A DNA stretch of 64,000 bases from Alisma plantago-aquatica (GCA_963693085.1 OY856410.1:886363835-886427834), one strand, 5' to 3'. Positions 12,656 to 24,731 are shown, counted from the first letter of the stretch. Program-made: numbers and translations. The notes: generated by a model from the sequence alone, not told the origin.

Positions 12656-13163
12656 CGTTTCACCTCAAATGGGTTCAACTCGTTTCACCTCAAATGGGTT
12701 CAACTCGTTTCACCTCAAATGGGTTCAACTCGTTTCACCTCAAATGGGTTCACACTCATTTCATCTTAAACGGGTTCACACTCGTTTCACCTCAAATGGG
12801 TTCAACTCGTTTCACCTCAAATGGGTTCAACTCGTTTCACCTCAAATGGGTTCAACTCGTTTCACTTCAAATGGGTTCAACTCGTTTCACCTCAAATGGG
12901 TTCACACTCGTTTCATCTTAAACGGGTTCACACTCTTTTCACCTCAAATGGGTTCAACTCGTTTCACCTCAAATGGGTTCAACTCATTTCACCTCAAATG
13001 GGTTCAACTCGTTTCACCTCAAATGGGTTCAACTCATTTCACCTCAAATGGGTTCAACTCGTTTCACCTCAAATGGGTTACACTCGTTTAAGCCCAAATG
13101 GGTCCACACTCGTTTAAGCTCAAGTGGGTCCATACTCGTTTAAGCTTAAATGGGTTCAATTAA
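12656..13163 (+). repeat. 25-bp minisatellite in left LTR of element B (about 20 units)
   Basis: The unit is built from CGTTTCACCTCAAAT followed by GGGTTCAACT. I count 20 units, the last three diverged (CGTTTAAGC...). Units 5 and 11 are a marked variant with ATCTTAAAC, and neighbours carry CACACT instead of CAACT, giving a higher-order pattern. Because 25 is not a multiple of three, all three forward frames stay open with almost the same 25-residue peptide cycle. I read those frames as a by-product, not genes. Confidence 0.95.
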
Positions 13164-13460
13164 AGGATACCTTGTTTTATGTAAACCCTAATGACATGAT
13201 AGTGGTGATTTGGTTTATGTTAATCAATAAGGACTTAATCCAACTCTATCTAGAGTGATGTAATCACCATTCATTAGGAAGGAGAGAGAGAAAATACCAT
13301 TTATGGTTAAAACTCAAATAAAGTACCTTCAATGTATATGAATATGCATGATTAGGGTATGATCCACTTATGAGAGATCATGAAAACCCTAATTAAGATA
13401 ATTGATGAGTCTTAACCTAATTTGAAAGCATCAATAATGATGATGCTATGAGAAGTGAAT

Positions 13461-13741
13461 AGTAAACCCTAATTCTAGGGTAATAATGAGTAATGTGAAT
13501 AGTAAACCCTAATTCTAGGGTAATCATGAGTAATGTGAATAGTAAACCCTAATTCTAGGGTAATCATGAGTAATGTGAATAGTAAACCCTAATTCTAGGG
13601 TAATCATGAGTAATGTGAATAGTAAACCCTAATTCTAGGGTAATCATGAGTAATGTGAATAGTAAACCCTAATTCTAGGGTAATCATGAGTAATGTGAAT
13701 AGTAAACCCTAATTCTTGGGTAATCATGAGTAAATATGAAT
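13461..13741 (+). repeat. 40-bp telo-box array in left LTR of element B (7 units)
   Basis: The motif AGTAAACCCTAATTCTAGGG begins at 13461, 13501, 13541, 13581, 13621, 13661 and 13701, a strict 40-bp period; a degenerate eighth begins at 13742. Each unit holds AAACCCTAA, the plant telo-box, and an imperfect dyad ACCCT-AATTCT-AGGGT. Further telo-boxes lie at 13193, 13384 and 13782, giving ten in about 600 bp. Telo-boxes are known plant cis-elements bound by telomere-repeat-binding (TRB) proteins; any such role here is inference. Confidence 0.93.
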
Positions 13742-15618
13742 AGTAAATCCTAGTTCATAGTAATATGTTGAAATGAACAATAAACCCTAAACTCATGTTA
13801 TTCCTTTAATCATGAATTGTATGATCAAAATATGAGATGAGGAATCATTATTCCTAATCATAATAAAAGGGTTGAATGACCCTAAATGATGTAAACAAGG
13901 GAATCTTACCCTTTGTAAGGACACATAAGTATACCCTTTGAATTGAAGGATTAATTCTATCTTATTGACTGCTGGTCTGACTATGAATTGTTGATTATTA
14001 TCAATTGATTTAATCATGTAGGTTCTTATAAGAAAATAATCATATCCAGGTAAGGATCATGACATCATATTCATTGAAAGCATGTCAATAGCTTATGAAC
14101 AGAAATAATTATGTTACCTAGATGCAAGTGGTATCATATGAAACTGATATGCCTTAAGGACCATGAATGACATCAAGGTCATGCTAATAGATGACTTGAT
14201 GCTGACATGTCAATTGATAGCAAGTGTTATGATGATATAAGGGTATGAACACCTATGTTCCTGAATTATAGTGATAAGATGATTAAGAATTGATATCCAT
14301 CTGATAACTGATATGAGTAATACCTGTTACATTTAGTATTCTTCTGTTATAGCAATGTCTAGTACTTGAATGTTTAGAAACATGTATGATGCTAAAAGAA
14401 TACTAAAATGTACCTAATAACCAAGTTTAATCATATCATGTAGAGCCCTGATCATAGATCCATCATTGTCAGAGTTTAAATGATGGTGAAACAGGTTTTC
14501 CTAAGGGAACTCCTGGATCACATACTTTAGAGTATGTGGGGGAATATGGATGTGTATATCCTTACATTCTAGTGTAGGAGTTGATGTGGATGTATCTTAA
14601 TCCATCAACCCTTCACTATATGTTTATACCGGGATGATGTAACACTATTCTTCCAAGGGAATCTTTTATACCGCATCGATGAGAGATAAACATGAAATCT
14701 TTCGATAGCGAAGGGAGTGCAGAATGCCACTGTGACTCTAATAGCGAAGTACTAGAATACCCTGGTGAGCTATATTAGCAGGGACACTAGATGTCCTGCA
14801 TGTTTATCCTCATTCTGACTGAGGTAGTTGAAGGTCATGAGAATCCGGCTCTTTCGATGACCTAGTATGATACCGATGTGACTTACTAGTGATCGGTTGG
14901 AGCATGAGCAGTATACCTCATCTTCGCAGGGCATAATGTTGTTTGTAAAACATAATCAAATCGCGTAGCATAACTGCTTAGGTTGAACTACGAGGAACAT
15001 TGATTGATATTACATTGCTTGCTTTTAATATCCTGTTCAAGTATTAGTATACATGTTCTTCATATTCCTTAAATAAAGATGAGTATTTGTTATCAAGCCT
15101 GTTGTGAGTAACCTAAGTTACCTGCTCATGATATTCCTTTGATTGCTTTTAACAAAGTTTCTGGCGGAGAGTTATAACTCTCGCTGGGACAATTAATTAA
15201 AATTGTCTCACCCCGTAGATTTCTACCTTTAGGTGGACGTCGAGGTCGAAGGAACCGATCTGCAGGTGGACAGCAGCAACAGCAGCAAATTCAGGAGCAG
15301 CAGTGACTTCAGGTGGAAACACTATGTTGTCTAGTCTTGTAGTCAGAATAGTCTTATGTCGTCTCTGTACACTCAGGTCCTAGGAGTTTGTTGATCTGAG
15401 AATTTTGAAATCTTGAGATTTTGTATTATGACGTATATAATTTCTTGAGAAGTGATTTATCAGAGATGTAAATAGTTCATCTTACTTTTATAAAAGGAGT
15501 TTCAGGTTTTTGAGATCTCGTTTTCGAAAAATTTTAATTTCTCGTGATTTTCGTATTCTGCTGTTAATCGAATCGCTTCCGCTATGTTTATCTTGTGTTT
15601 TGGAGATCAGAGCCCACA
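13742..15618 (+). other. 3' part of left LTR of element B
   Basis: No coding sequence is seen. It contains stretches shared with other Tekay-like LTRs in this window: a GATGGTGAAACAGG...CCTAAGGGAA segment (near 14483), a GGAGAGTTATAACTCTCG imperfect dyad (near 15165) followed by GTCTCACC, TTTAGGTGGACGTCGAGG (near 15229), and ACACTCAGGTCCTAGG (near 15370). Confidence 0.7.
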
Positions 15619-15623
15619 ATTAG

Positions 15624-15641
15624 TGGTATCAGAGCTCTAGG
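15624..15641 (+). other. Primer-binding site of element B (initiator tRNA-Met type)
   Basis: TGGTATCAGAGCTCTAGG starts five bases after the LTR end, matching the standard plant LTR-element primer site. Confidence 0.92.
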
Positions 15642-15749
15642 TTTGCTGAGTCTACAGAGACATAGGACTTAGAGTGTCAAGTCTATCCTTAGTACTTCTT
15701 TCTTATTTAATAGAGTCTTCTGCTCCTCAGGAGAAGAAGATAATTAAGG

Positions 15750-16838
15750 ATGTCTGGACCACAGGAGGAGTACGAGGCAGAAAGTAGTGTTGCTGCACCT
15801 CGAGAAGGTGCAAGGAACCTAGAAATAGAGCAACCTGTGCTGGAGCCACCTTTGGAGCCACCTCAGTTTGACCCAGCTGACATGGGAAACCCAACGGTTC
15901 AGACCATGTTTGGGAAGTTTATGACTGCGATGACACATATCACCGACAGGATGCCCATGCCTGCACCTAGAGCACCTGTCTAGTATGAGGGTCAAGGTAT
16001 CCGTAAAACGTTCGAGTGACTTCGTCGGGTCGGAGCAACTGAATATTTTGGAACAGCTGACCCTACTGATGCTGATTTGTGGTTAACTGAGTTGGAGAAA
16101 GCTTTCAGAATCCTTAACATCCCCGAAGGTGAGAAGGTTAGACATGCTATCTATCTTCTCAAAGGTAGTGATGGTCACTGGTGGACCATGGAAGAGCAGA
16201 AGAGGCCTGGAATAGAGATCTCGTGGGAAGACTTTCGTCGGGAATTTGTCCGCAGATATTTTCCAAAGACCTTCCTGGATGAGAAGATCTCTCAGTTTGA
16301 GAGACTGAGACAGGGTATGATGAACATTAGCGAGTATGAGGCTAAGTTCATGGAGTTGTTGTGATTCTGTCCGCATATGGCTACCACTGATGAAGAAAGG
16401 ATTAGGAGGTTTGAGAAGGGTTTGAATGCCGACATGACTACTCCCGTGTCTGCACTAGAAAACCGGGAGAGATTCTCTACCTTTGTTGAGTCAGTCTGAA
16501 GGATAGAGAGATCCGTAGTCGAGAAAAGACAAACCCAAAAGATATATCCACAGTTCCAGGGATCTTCATCTAGAGACTTTAAGAAGCCTAGATTCTCTGC
16601 ACCTACACCTGCACCACCCAGATTGAGTTCTCAGACTCAGTGGTCCCCAAGTAGAGGTAGAGGACGAGGTTTACCGCCACGAGAGACTCACAGTTCAGCA
16701 TCAATATCGGTCACAGGACCGCCAAGACCACAACAACTGGAAAGAAGTTGCTATAACTGTGGGAAGGTGGGACATCTGATGAAGGACTGTAGGTCTAGGC
16801 CTGTCAGTGTGACACAGCCTCTGAGGCAGGATCAATAG
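15750..16838 (+). pseudogene. gag: Gag of element B, broken by stops
   Basis: It starts at ATG 15750 (MSGPQEEYEAESSVAAP). A retrotransposon gag capsid domain follows at about 16030-16480 (WLTELEKAFRILNIPEGEKV, then RREFVRRYFPKTFLDEKISQ). A basic, Arg/Gly-rich stretch then leads into one CCHC zinc knuckle, CYNCGKVGHLMKDC, at about 16750-16791. The product would form the particle shell and bind genomic RNA. In-frame stops are at 15981 (TAG), 16017 (TGA), 16362 (TGA), 16497 (TGA) and 16836 (TAG). The frame runs on without shift into pol, so the ancestor probably made one Gag-Pol polyprotein. Confidence 0.88.
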
Positions 16839-19800
16839 GGATCACAGGGAAGGTAGTCTTAAGGAGCAGCTAGAGGATGTGGGCAAGCGTCTCAGGCTGG
16901 ATCGTCAGCACCAACTCAACCTCAGGCGACAACAAGGTTCTATGCTATGAACCCACCAGAAGTAGTGGTCAATCCACGGGTTGTGGCAGGTCAGATGGAA
17001 CTTTTATATTCTGATATGTCTAAATCCTGTGTGGTGTCTGTTTTGATTGACCCGGGTGCTACACACTCTTTTATCACTCGAAGAGTGATTCGTAACTACA
17101 ATATGACAGTTAGTCATAGGGCAGATAGCTTGTTGCTTGAAACTCCGTTGAGAGGATCTGCTATTTTGCAAGAGGTATGCTCTCCCTGCATCCTCTTCTT
17201 TTCTGATCATCGCATTCAAGTGGATCTTATACCACTTTATATGCAAGGATTTGATATAATCCTGGGGCTGGATACCTTGGAAAGGTATAGAGTTGTCTTG
17301 GGTTGTGAATCCAAGCAGGCTGTGTTTGCTGATGAGAGCAACACATGGATCTTTCAAGGAGAGAGAAAGATTCTACCCACCTGTCTTGTGTCTGCTATGG
17401 GTGCTGATAAGCTGATGAGGCAAGGATGTTATGCATTCTTGGCCCATGTGATAGATACCACCATGAAGAGTCCTAACCTTGCTGAAGTTCCTATAGTCAG
17501 GGAATTTGAAGATGTATTTCCTGAAGAACTTCCAGGTATGCCACCGCCTCGGGAAATTGATTTTGAAATCAATTTGATCCCAGATACCCAACCTATAGCA
17601 CAAACACCGTATAGGATGGCACCTTCTGAGATGGCAGAACTCAAGAAACAGCTTCAAGAGTTGCTTGAGAAAGGTTTTATCCGACCAAGTACTTCACCTT
17701 GGGGTGCTCCGATCTTGTTTGTTAAAAAGAAGGATGGATCAATGCGGTTGTGCATCGATTACAGACAACTAAATAAAGTAACGATAAAGAATAAGTACCC
17801 TCTGCCAAGAATTGATGATCTTTTTGACCAGTTGCGTGGTGCAACCGTCTTCTCGAAGATAGACTTGAGGTCCGTATATCATCAACTTCGTATTAAGGAC
17901 AGTGACATACCCAAGTCTGCCTTCAGGACAAGGTATGGTCACTATGAGTTCACAGTTATGTCATTCGGAATAACTAATGCACCAGCTGCATTTATGGAAC
18001 TCATGAATAGAATCTTCCGACCTTTCCTCGATCAGTGTGTTGTTGTCTTTATAGATGACATCCTGATCTATAGTAGAGATGCTCAACAGCATGAACAACA
18101 TCTTTGTCAGGCTCTAACTTTGCTTAGACAACATAAGCTATACGCTAAGTTTAGCAAGTGTGAGTTCTCGATGTCGGAGGTATCTTTTCTTGGACATGTG
18201 GTATCTGCCTCGGGAATTCGTGTTGACCCTAAAAAGGTAGAATCTGTTCTACAGTGGGAACAACCGAAAACACCGACGGAGATTCGTAGTTTCTTAGGGT
18301 TGGCTGGCTATTATCGAAGGTTCATTAAGAACTTCAGTTCTATAGCCCTACCCTTAACGAAGTTGACCCGGAAAAATGTTCCTTTTGCCTGGAGTGATAA
18401 GTGTCAACAGTCTTTTCAGCTGTTGAAGGAGAGGTTGACAAGTGCACCTGTGCTTGTGCTACCTGAGCCAGGAAAAGGATATGTAATCTTTTGTGATGCC
18501 TCCAAGAATGGACTTGGATGTGTGTTGATACAAGATAAACAAGTGATTTCTTTTGCTTCTCGACAACTTAAGAAACACGAGGAGAATTATCCGACACATG
18601 ATTTAGAGTTAGTTGTTGTGGTTCATGCCTTGAAAATCTAGAGACATTATCTTTACAGAGAAACCTTCCAGATTTTCATAGACCATAAGAACCTTAAGTA
18701 TATCTTCTCTCAGCATGACCTTAACATGAGGCAACATTGCTGGATGGAGTTAATCAAGGATTATGATTGTACAATAGATTACCATCTAGGAAAGGCCAAT
18801 GTAGTTGCAGATGCCTTGAGTAGGAAATCAGCAACATCATCCTCTGATAGGGCACAATTAAACTCTTTAGTATGCCATAGGAGAGATATGCTTATCTCCT
18901 TAAGGTAAGACAATGTACAGATGAAGGTGTCATGGATTGCCGGGTTGTTGGCTGAGATGCATATCAAACCCACCCTAAGAGAGCAGATTAAGGAGGCACA
19001 ACAAGTTGATGTTGCAGTTCAGCAGATCAGATCTGAGTATGGTGATGAGAAGCGAGAAGGTTTTCATGAATCATATGATCAAGTGGCATGCTATCATGGG
19101 AGGATGATAGTACCAGATGTAGATAACCTGAGGAAGTTAGTCCTGGAGGAAGCTCATTCTTCAATGTATGCTATGCATCCAGGAAGCACCAAAATGTATC
19201 GAAACTTGAAAGATATGTATTGGTGGCCTGGGATGAAGAAGGACGTAGCTGAGTTTGTTCTGAGGTGTTCGGTGTGTTAGCAAGTTAAAGCTGAACACCA
19301 GAAGCCTGCAGGAACAATGCAACCTTTACCCATACCACAGTGGAAGTGGGATCATGTAACCATGGACTTTGTTGTTGGTCTACCTAGAACAAACAAAGGA
19401 CATGATTCCATTTGGGTAATTGTTGATAGGTTGACTAAGACAACGCATTTTTTACCTGTCAAAACAACATATTCTGCTGAAAGGTTATCCCAGTTATATG
19501 TTTAAGAGATAGTGCGTTTGCACGTAGTTCCTGTCACCATAGTTTCTGACAGAGGTCCTCAGTTCACAAGTCGTTTTTGGGAACAGCTACATAGGGCACT
19601 AGGCACCCAGTTAAGGTTTAGTACAACCTTTCATCCACAGACGGATGGACAGTCAGAAAGGACTATACAGACCTTAGAAGATCTGTTGAGAGCATGTGTT
19701 CTCCAGTTCACAGGAAGTTGGGATCTGCACCTAAGCTTGATAGAGTTTGCCTATAATAATAGCTATCAACATAGTATTGATATGGCACCTTATGAAGCCT

Positions 19801-20403
19801 TGTATGGCAGACGTTGTAGATCACCCTTATGCTGGTAAGAGATTGGTGAACATCAGTTGTTAGGTCCTGATCTTGTGCAGCAGACTACAGAAAAGATTAA
19901 AGTAATACAACAACAGATTAAGACTGCACAAGATAGGCAAAAATCTTATGCTGACAAGCGTCGTAGACCGTTGGAATTCCAGGTTGGAGACATAGTGTAT
20001 CTCAAGGTCTCGCCTTGGAAAGGAGTCCTTCGTTTTGGAAGGAAAGGGAAGTTAGCTCCTACATTTATAGGGCCTTATCCAATCATTGAATGGGTTGGAA
20101 AGGTAGCCTATAGACTAGAGTTACCACCAGAATTACAAAAAACTACACCCTGTGTTTCACATTTCTATGTTAAGGAAATGTCATCCTGATACCGAGTCAG
20201 TTCTACAACCTATGGAAGTAGAATTGAATGAAGATATAACTTATGAGGAAGGACCGGTGTCAATCCTTGATAACAGAATTAAAAAGCTAAAGAAGAAAGA
20301 GATAAGTCTTGTAAAAGTTCTCTGGAATCACCGTGGTGTTGAAGAATCCACTTGGGAACTAGAGGAAGAGATGAGAAGGAAATATCCTACTCTTTTCTCT
20401 TAA
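16839..20403 (+). pseudogene. pol: Pol of element B: protease, reverse transcriptase, RNase H, integrase, chromodomain-like tail
   Basis: The largest open piece is 16947-18641 (564 codons). It holds an aspartic protease (IDPGATHSF, catalytic Asp at residue 35), reverse transcriptase with FIDD at residues 368-371 (18048-18059), and the start of RNase H ([10 protein letters not shown], Asp at residue 517). Integrase follows in further pieces: HPGSTKMY and CSVC zinc residues (19170-19277), then a D,D35E core (MDFVVGLP near 19362, SDRGPQF near 19545, QSERTIQ near 19650). Stops are at 16854, 16860, 18639, 18906, 19278, 19503 and 19836. A one-base frameshift near 20140 puts the tail (to 20403) in another frame. 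Enough motifs survive for a firm family call, but no working polyprotein is possible. Confidence 0.93.
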
Positions 20404-20436
20404 TATGTTTTATCGATTTCGAGGACGAAATCCTTG

Positions 20437-20447
20437 TAAGGGGTGGA
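20437..20447 (+). other. Polypurine tract region of element B
   Basis: TAAGGGGTGGA lies just before the right LTR, after the GAGGACGAAATCC context that commonly precedes the right LTR in plant chromoviruses. Confidence 0.7.
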
Positions 20448-21663
20448 TAATTTGTAACATCCCTGACCTGGGTTATGAATTAACCCTAGGTGTTTTGCCT
20501 AAGATATGTAATTAAATCCTTGTGATTATCTTTTGGCATGTAATTAAGTTCCTAAGGAACACACATTTTCATTTCTGTCCTTTTTAAACAATGATTGTAG
20601 TATTGTTTGGTAATACAGGGACCTATGTGCAAATTACCCAATTAGAGGGGTTAACTTGCAAATTACACAGGTTAAGATGTTCCTCTAATAAAGAGACATC
20701 ATATTAAGGAATATGATGAGGTATGATGGATTTCCCAAGTTTGGGCACCAAGGTGCAGCTTGTGGAGCAATCCTTGTGCTTAAACCCAAATTTTGGTGTG
20801 AAGTGCAATTTACCCAAAATGTGGGGTGCAACTTGTGCTATACACTTTCTAGAATATTTTTTATGACTCTTGACATCATTTAGAGAAGAAAGGATGAGAG
20901 GGGCGCTTCTATTAAATAATTGGATAAGAAGGATGACCTTTGTAGTGAAAACACCTAGTATGAGTAAGAAGACCCTTCATATATGTGCCTTAGTATGCAT
21001 GTTGGTTTTATCTACCCTTATATCTTGAGTTTTGATGAGCTTTGCATAAGATTATCATGCTTGGACGTGCCTTAGAAAGAAGAAGGGACTTAGATGAGAA
21101 ATCTATGTTTTAGAGGTCCTTATGGTGGAAAATAACCTAAAGTATATAAGCCTAGTTCCTTGTAAAAACAACCAAACGTATTCCCTTCACTTCCTCACTT
21201 CTCATCTTTCTCAACTGACCAAGGCAAAGCTCTGGAGCTCAGGGAAACGACCAACCTATTCTAAGGTAAGAAAGCACCATCTTCTAGCTTGAATTCATGG
21301 GGGAAATCCTTGTATAAGGTTGGTTTCATGGTTAATTCACTTAGCTTTCTCTTCCTAGCCGATCCTTCCCAACCTTTCTTGAAGAAACAACCTTGGATGA
21401 CCTGTGGAGGTCAAGCCACCATTAAAGTTTCGAAGCTTGGAGCTCTAGGAACAACGTTTGAGGCGGGTTTTATAACTCTACACCTTGCTTTGTTATGCAT
21501 ACTTTTATTCTTGCAAATAATAGTTAGTTCTTCTTCTTCCCCATCTTTCTTTGCACTCTTGCAAGCTTTTTCGTGAAGAACATACCTTGGTTTCAAGGTT
21601 GAAGATGAAGGGCGTTAATACCTATGTTGGTCCTTATCCAACTTTATCAAACGGGTTCACACT

Positions 21664-22120
21664 CATTTCACCTCAAATGGGTTCAACTCGTTTCACCTCA
21701 AATGGGTTCAACTCGTTTCACCTCAAATGGGTTCAACTCGTTTCACCTCAAATGGGTTCAACTCGTTTCACCTCAAATGGGTTCACACTCGTTTCATCTT
21801 AAACGGGTTCACACTCGTTTCACTTCAAATGGGTTCAACTCATTTCACCTCAAATGGGTTCAACTCGTTTCACTTCAAATGGGTTCAACTCGTTTCACCT
21901 CAAATGGGTTCACACTCATTTCATCTTAAACGGGTTCACACTCGTTTCACCTCAAATGGGTTCAACTCGTTTCACCTCAAATGGGTTCAACTCGTTTCAC
22001 CTCAAATGGGTTCAACTCGTTTCACCTCAAATGGGTTACACTCGTTTAAGCCCAAATGGGTCCACACTCGTTTAAGCTCAAGTGGGTCCATACTCGTTTA
22101 AGCTTAAATGGGTTCAATTA
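21664..22120 (+). repeat. 25-bp minisatellite in right LTR of element B (about 18 units)
   Basis: Same unit as in the left LTR, with 18 units instead of 20. The ATCTTAAAC variants are units 6 and 11. The two LTRs were identical when the element inserted, so the copy-number and variant-position differences arose afterwards. Confidence 0.94.
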
Positions 22121-22418
22121 AAGGATACCTTGTTTTATGTAAACCCTAATGACATGATAGTGTTGATTTGGTTTATGTTAATCAATAAGGACTTAATCCA
22201 ACTCTATCTAGAGTGATGTAATCACCATTCATTAGGAAGGAGAGAGAGAAAATACCATTTATGGTTAAAACTCAAATAAAGTACCTTCAATGTATATGAA
22301 TATCCAGGATTAGGGTATGATCCACTTATGAGAGATCATGAAAACCCTAATTAAGATAATTGATGAGTCTTAACCTAATTTGAAAGCATCAATAATGATG
22401 ATGCTATGAGAAGTGAAT

Positions 22419-22620
22419 AGTAAACCCTAATTCTAGGGTAATCATGAGTAATGTGAATAGTAAACCCTAATTCTAGGGTAATCATGAGTAATGTGAATAG
22501 TAAACCCTAATTCTAGGGTAATCATGAGTAATGTGAATAGTAAACCCTAATTCTAGGGTAATCATGAGTAATGTGAATAGTAAACCCTAATTCTTGGGTA
22601 ATCATGAGTAAATATGAATA
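22419..22620 (+). repeat. 40-bp telo-box array in right LTR of element B (5 units)
   Basis: AGTAAACCCTAATTCTAGGG begins at 22419, 22459, 22499, 22539 and 22579, the last with TTCTTGGG as in the last unit of the left array. There are two units fewer than in the left LTR. Flanking telo-boxes are at 22141, 22342 and about 22660. Confidence 0.93.
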
Positions 22621-24496
22621 GTAAACCCTAGTTCATAGTAATATGTTGAAATGAACAATAAACCCTAAACTCATGTTATTCCTTTAAGCATGAATTGTAT
22701 GATCAAAATATGAGATGAGGAATCATTATTCCTAATCATAATAAAAGGGTTGAATGACCATAAATGATGTAAACAAGGGAATCTTACCCTTTGTAAGGAC
22801 ACATAAGTATACCCTTTGAATTGAAGGATTAATTCTATCTTATTGACTGCTGGTCTGACTATGAATTGTTGATTATTATCAATTGATTTAATCATGCAGG
22901 TTCTTATAAGAAAATAATCATATCCAGGTAAGGATCATGACATCATATTCATTGAAAGCATGTCAATAGCTTATGAACAGAAATAATTATGTTACCTAGT
23001 TGCAAGTGGTATCATATGAAACTGATATGCCTTAAGGACCATGAATGACATCAAGGTCATGCTAATAGATGACTTGATGCTGACATGTCAATTGATAGCA
23101 AGTGTTATGATGATATAAGGGTATGAACACCTATGTTCATGAATTATAGTGATAAGATGATTAAGAATTGATATCCATCTGATAACTGATATGAGTAATA
23201 CATGTTACATTTAGTATTCTTCTGTTATAGCAATGTCTAGTACTTGAATGTTTGGAAACATGTATGATGCTAAAAGAATACTGAAATGTACCTCATAACC
23301 AAGTTTAATCATATCATGTAGAGCCCTGATCATAGATCCATCATTGTCAGAGTTTAAATGATGGTGAAACAGGTTTTCCTAAGGGAACTCCTGGATCACA
23401 TACTTTAGAGTATGTGGGGGAATATGGATGTGTATATCCTTACATCCTAGTGTAGGAGTTGATGTGGATGTATCTTAATCCATCAACCCTTCACTATATG
23501 TTTATACCGGGATGATGTAACACGATTCTTCCAAGGGAATCTTTTATACCGCATCGATGAGAGATAAACATGAAATCTTTCGATAGCGAAGGGAGTGTAA
23601 AATGCCACTGTGACTCTAATAGCGAAGTACCAGAATACCCTGGTGAGCTATATTAGCAGGGACACTAGATGTCCTACATGTTTATCCTCATTCTGACTGA
23701 GGTAGTTGAAGGTCATGAGAATCCGGCTCTTTCGATGACCTAGTATGATACCGATGCGACTTACTAGTGATTGGTTGGAGCATGAGCGGTATACCTCATC
23801 TCCGTAGGGCATAATTTTGTTTGTAAAACATAATCAAACCGCGTAGCATAACTGCTTAGGTTGAACTACGAGGAACATTGATTGATATTACATTGCTTGT
23901 TTTTAATATCCTATTCAAGTATTAGTATACATGTTCTTCATATTCCTTAAATAAAGATGAGTATTTGTTATCAAGCCTGTTGTGAGTAACCAAAGTTACC
24001 TGCTCATGATATTCCTTTGATTGCTTTTAACAAAGTTTCTGGCGGAGAGTTATAACTCTCGTTGGGACAATTATTTAAAATTGTCTCACCCCATAGATTT
24101 CTACCTTTAGGTGGACGTCGAGGTCGAAGGAACCGTTCTGCAGGTGGACAGTAGTAACAGTAGCAAATTCAGGAGCAGCAGTGACTTCAAGTGGAAACAC
24201 TGTGCTGTCTAGTCTTGTAGTCAGAATAGTCTTATGTCGTCTCTGTACACTCAGGTCCTAGGAGTTTGTTGATCTGAGAATTTTGAAATCTTGAGATTTT
24301 GTATTATGACGTATATAATCACTCGAGAAGTGATTTATCAGAGATGTAAACAGTTCATCTTACTTTTATAAAAGGAGTTTCAGGTTTTTGAGATCTCGTT
24401 TTCGAAAAATTTTAATTTCTCGTGATTTTCGTATTCCGTTGTTAATCGAATCGCTTCCGCTATGTTTATCTTGTGTTTTAGAGATCAGAGCCCACA

Positions 24497-24501
24497 CAAA
24501 A
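24497..24501 (+). other. Right target-site duplication of element B (CAAAA)
   Basis: A perfect repeat of 11432-11436. After it, the sequence TGTCTTTGGC resumes the minus-strand Copia integrase reading of the host. Confidence 0.92.
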
Positions 24502-24731
24502 TGTCTTTGGCAACTGTATAGTCTTCAACATGCATATAACTCTCTCCACTATGGTATGGTTCATCCTCTCAATTGTACCAATGTGTTGTAATATGTCGAG
24601 CTCTGTCCTTTCATGTCGTATCCCATGTTGCACACAATAATCCTAGAACTTCCTGGAGGTGTACTCTCCTCCATCATTCGTGTGGAGACACTTTAACTTT
24701 TTCTCTATCTCCTATCCACCATAGCAATGAA
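24502..24731 (-). pseudogene. Integrase fragment of Copia element F, copy 1
   Basis: Read on the minus strand, this encodes integrase core fragments of a Tork/Tnt1-like Copia element: an HAMVDRR-like segment, then NDGGEYTS (second catalytic Asp), YCVQHGI and ERMNHTIVERV. At least one stop is present. The next piece of the same integrase (KTFWGEAVST) lies across element B at 11411-11436, which confirms that B inserted into F. The same fragment occurs at 27241-27495. Confidence 0.8.

Larger units (their letters stand above)
11437..15618 (+). repeat. Left LTR of element B
   Basis: A 4182-bp LTR from TGTAACATCCCTGACC to ...GATCAGAGCCCACA. It is 138 bp longer than the right LTR, nearly all explained by two extra 25-bp units and two extra 40-bp units in its internal arrays. 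A likely TATA box is at 12127, so both arrays would be inside the transcript. Confidence 0.95.
11437..24496 (+). mobile_element. Element B: complete Tekay-type Ty3/Gypsy chromovirus-like retrotransposon, coding frame broken
   Basis: A 13,060-bp element with two LTRs, primer-binding site, gag-protease-RT-RNase H-integrase order (Gypsy order), polypurine tract and a perfect 5-bp target duplication. The long LTRs, the integrase and the C-terminal ...KVLWNHRGVEESTWELEEEM segment, which resembles the divergent chromodomain-like tail of plant Tekay/Del elements, support the lineage call. One long frame from 15750 to 20403 is broken by eleven in-frame stops and one frameshift, so it cannot move without helper proteins. 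Sampled LTR divergence is 2-3%, so insertion was fairly recent and later than the surrounding tandem duplication. Confidence 0.93.
20453..24496 (+). repeat. Right LTR of element B
   Basis: A 4044-bp copy of the left LTR with the same TGTAACATCC start and GAGCCCACA end, a TATA-like motif at 21143-21149, and shorter repeat arrays. In sampled stretches (first 180 and last 240 bases) I see about 3% differences from the left LTR. Confidence 0.95.

Noticed and set aside
12543..13117. Overlapping frames of 98-182 codons in three forward frames
   Set aside because: They run through the 25-bp minisatellite, whose unit length keeps all three frames open with the same cyclic peptide. There is no domain, and the frames differ in length between the two LTRs.
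13461..13741. CRISPR-like regular spacing of a 40-bp motif
   Set aside because: The whole 40-bp unit is repeated; there are no distinct spacers, no cas genes, and the setting is a plant LTR.
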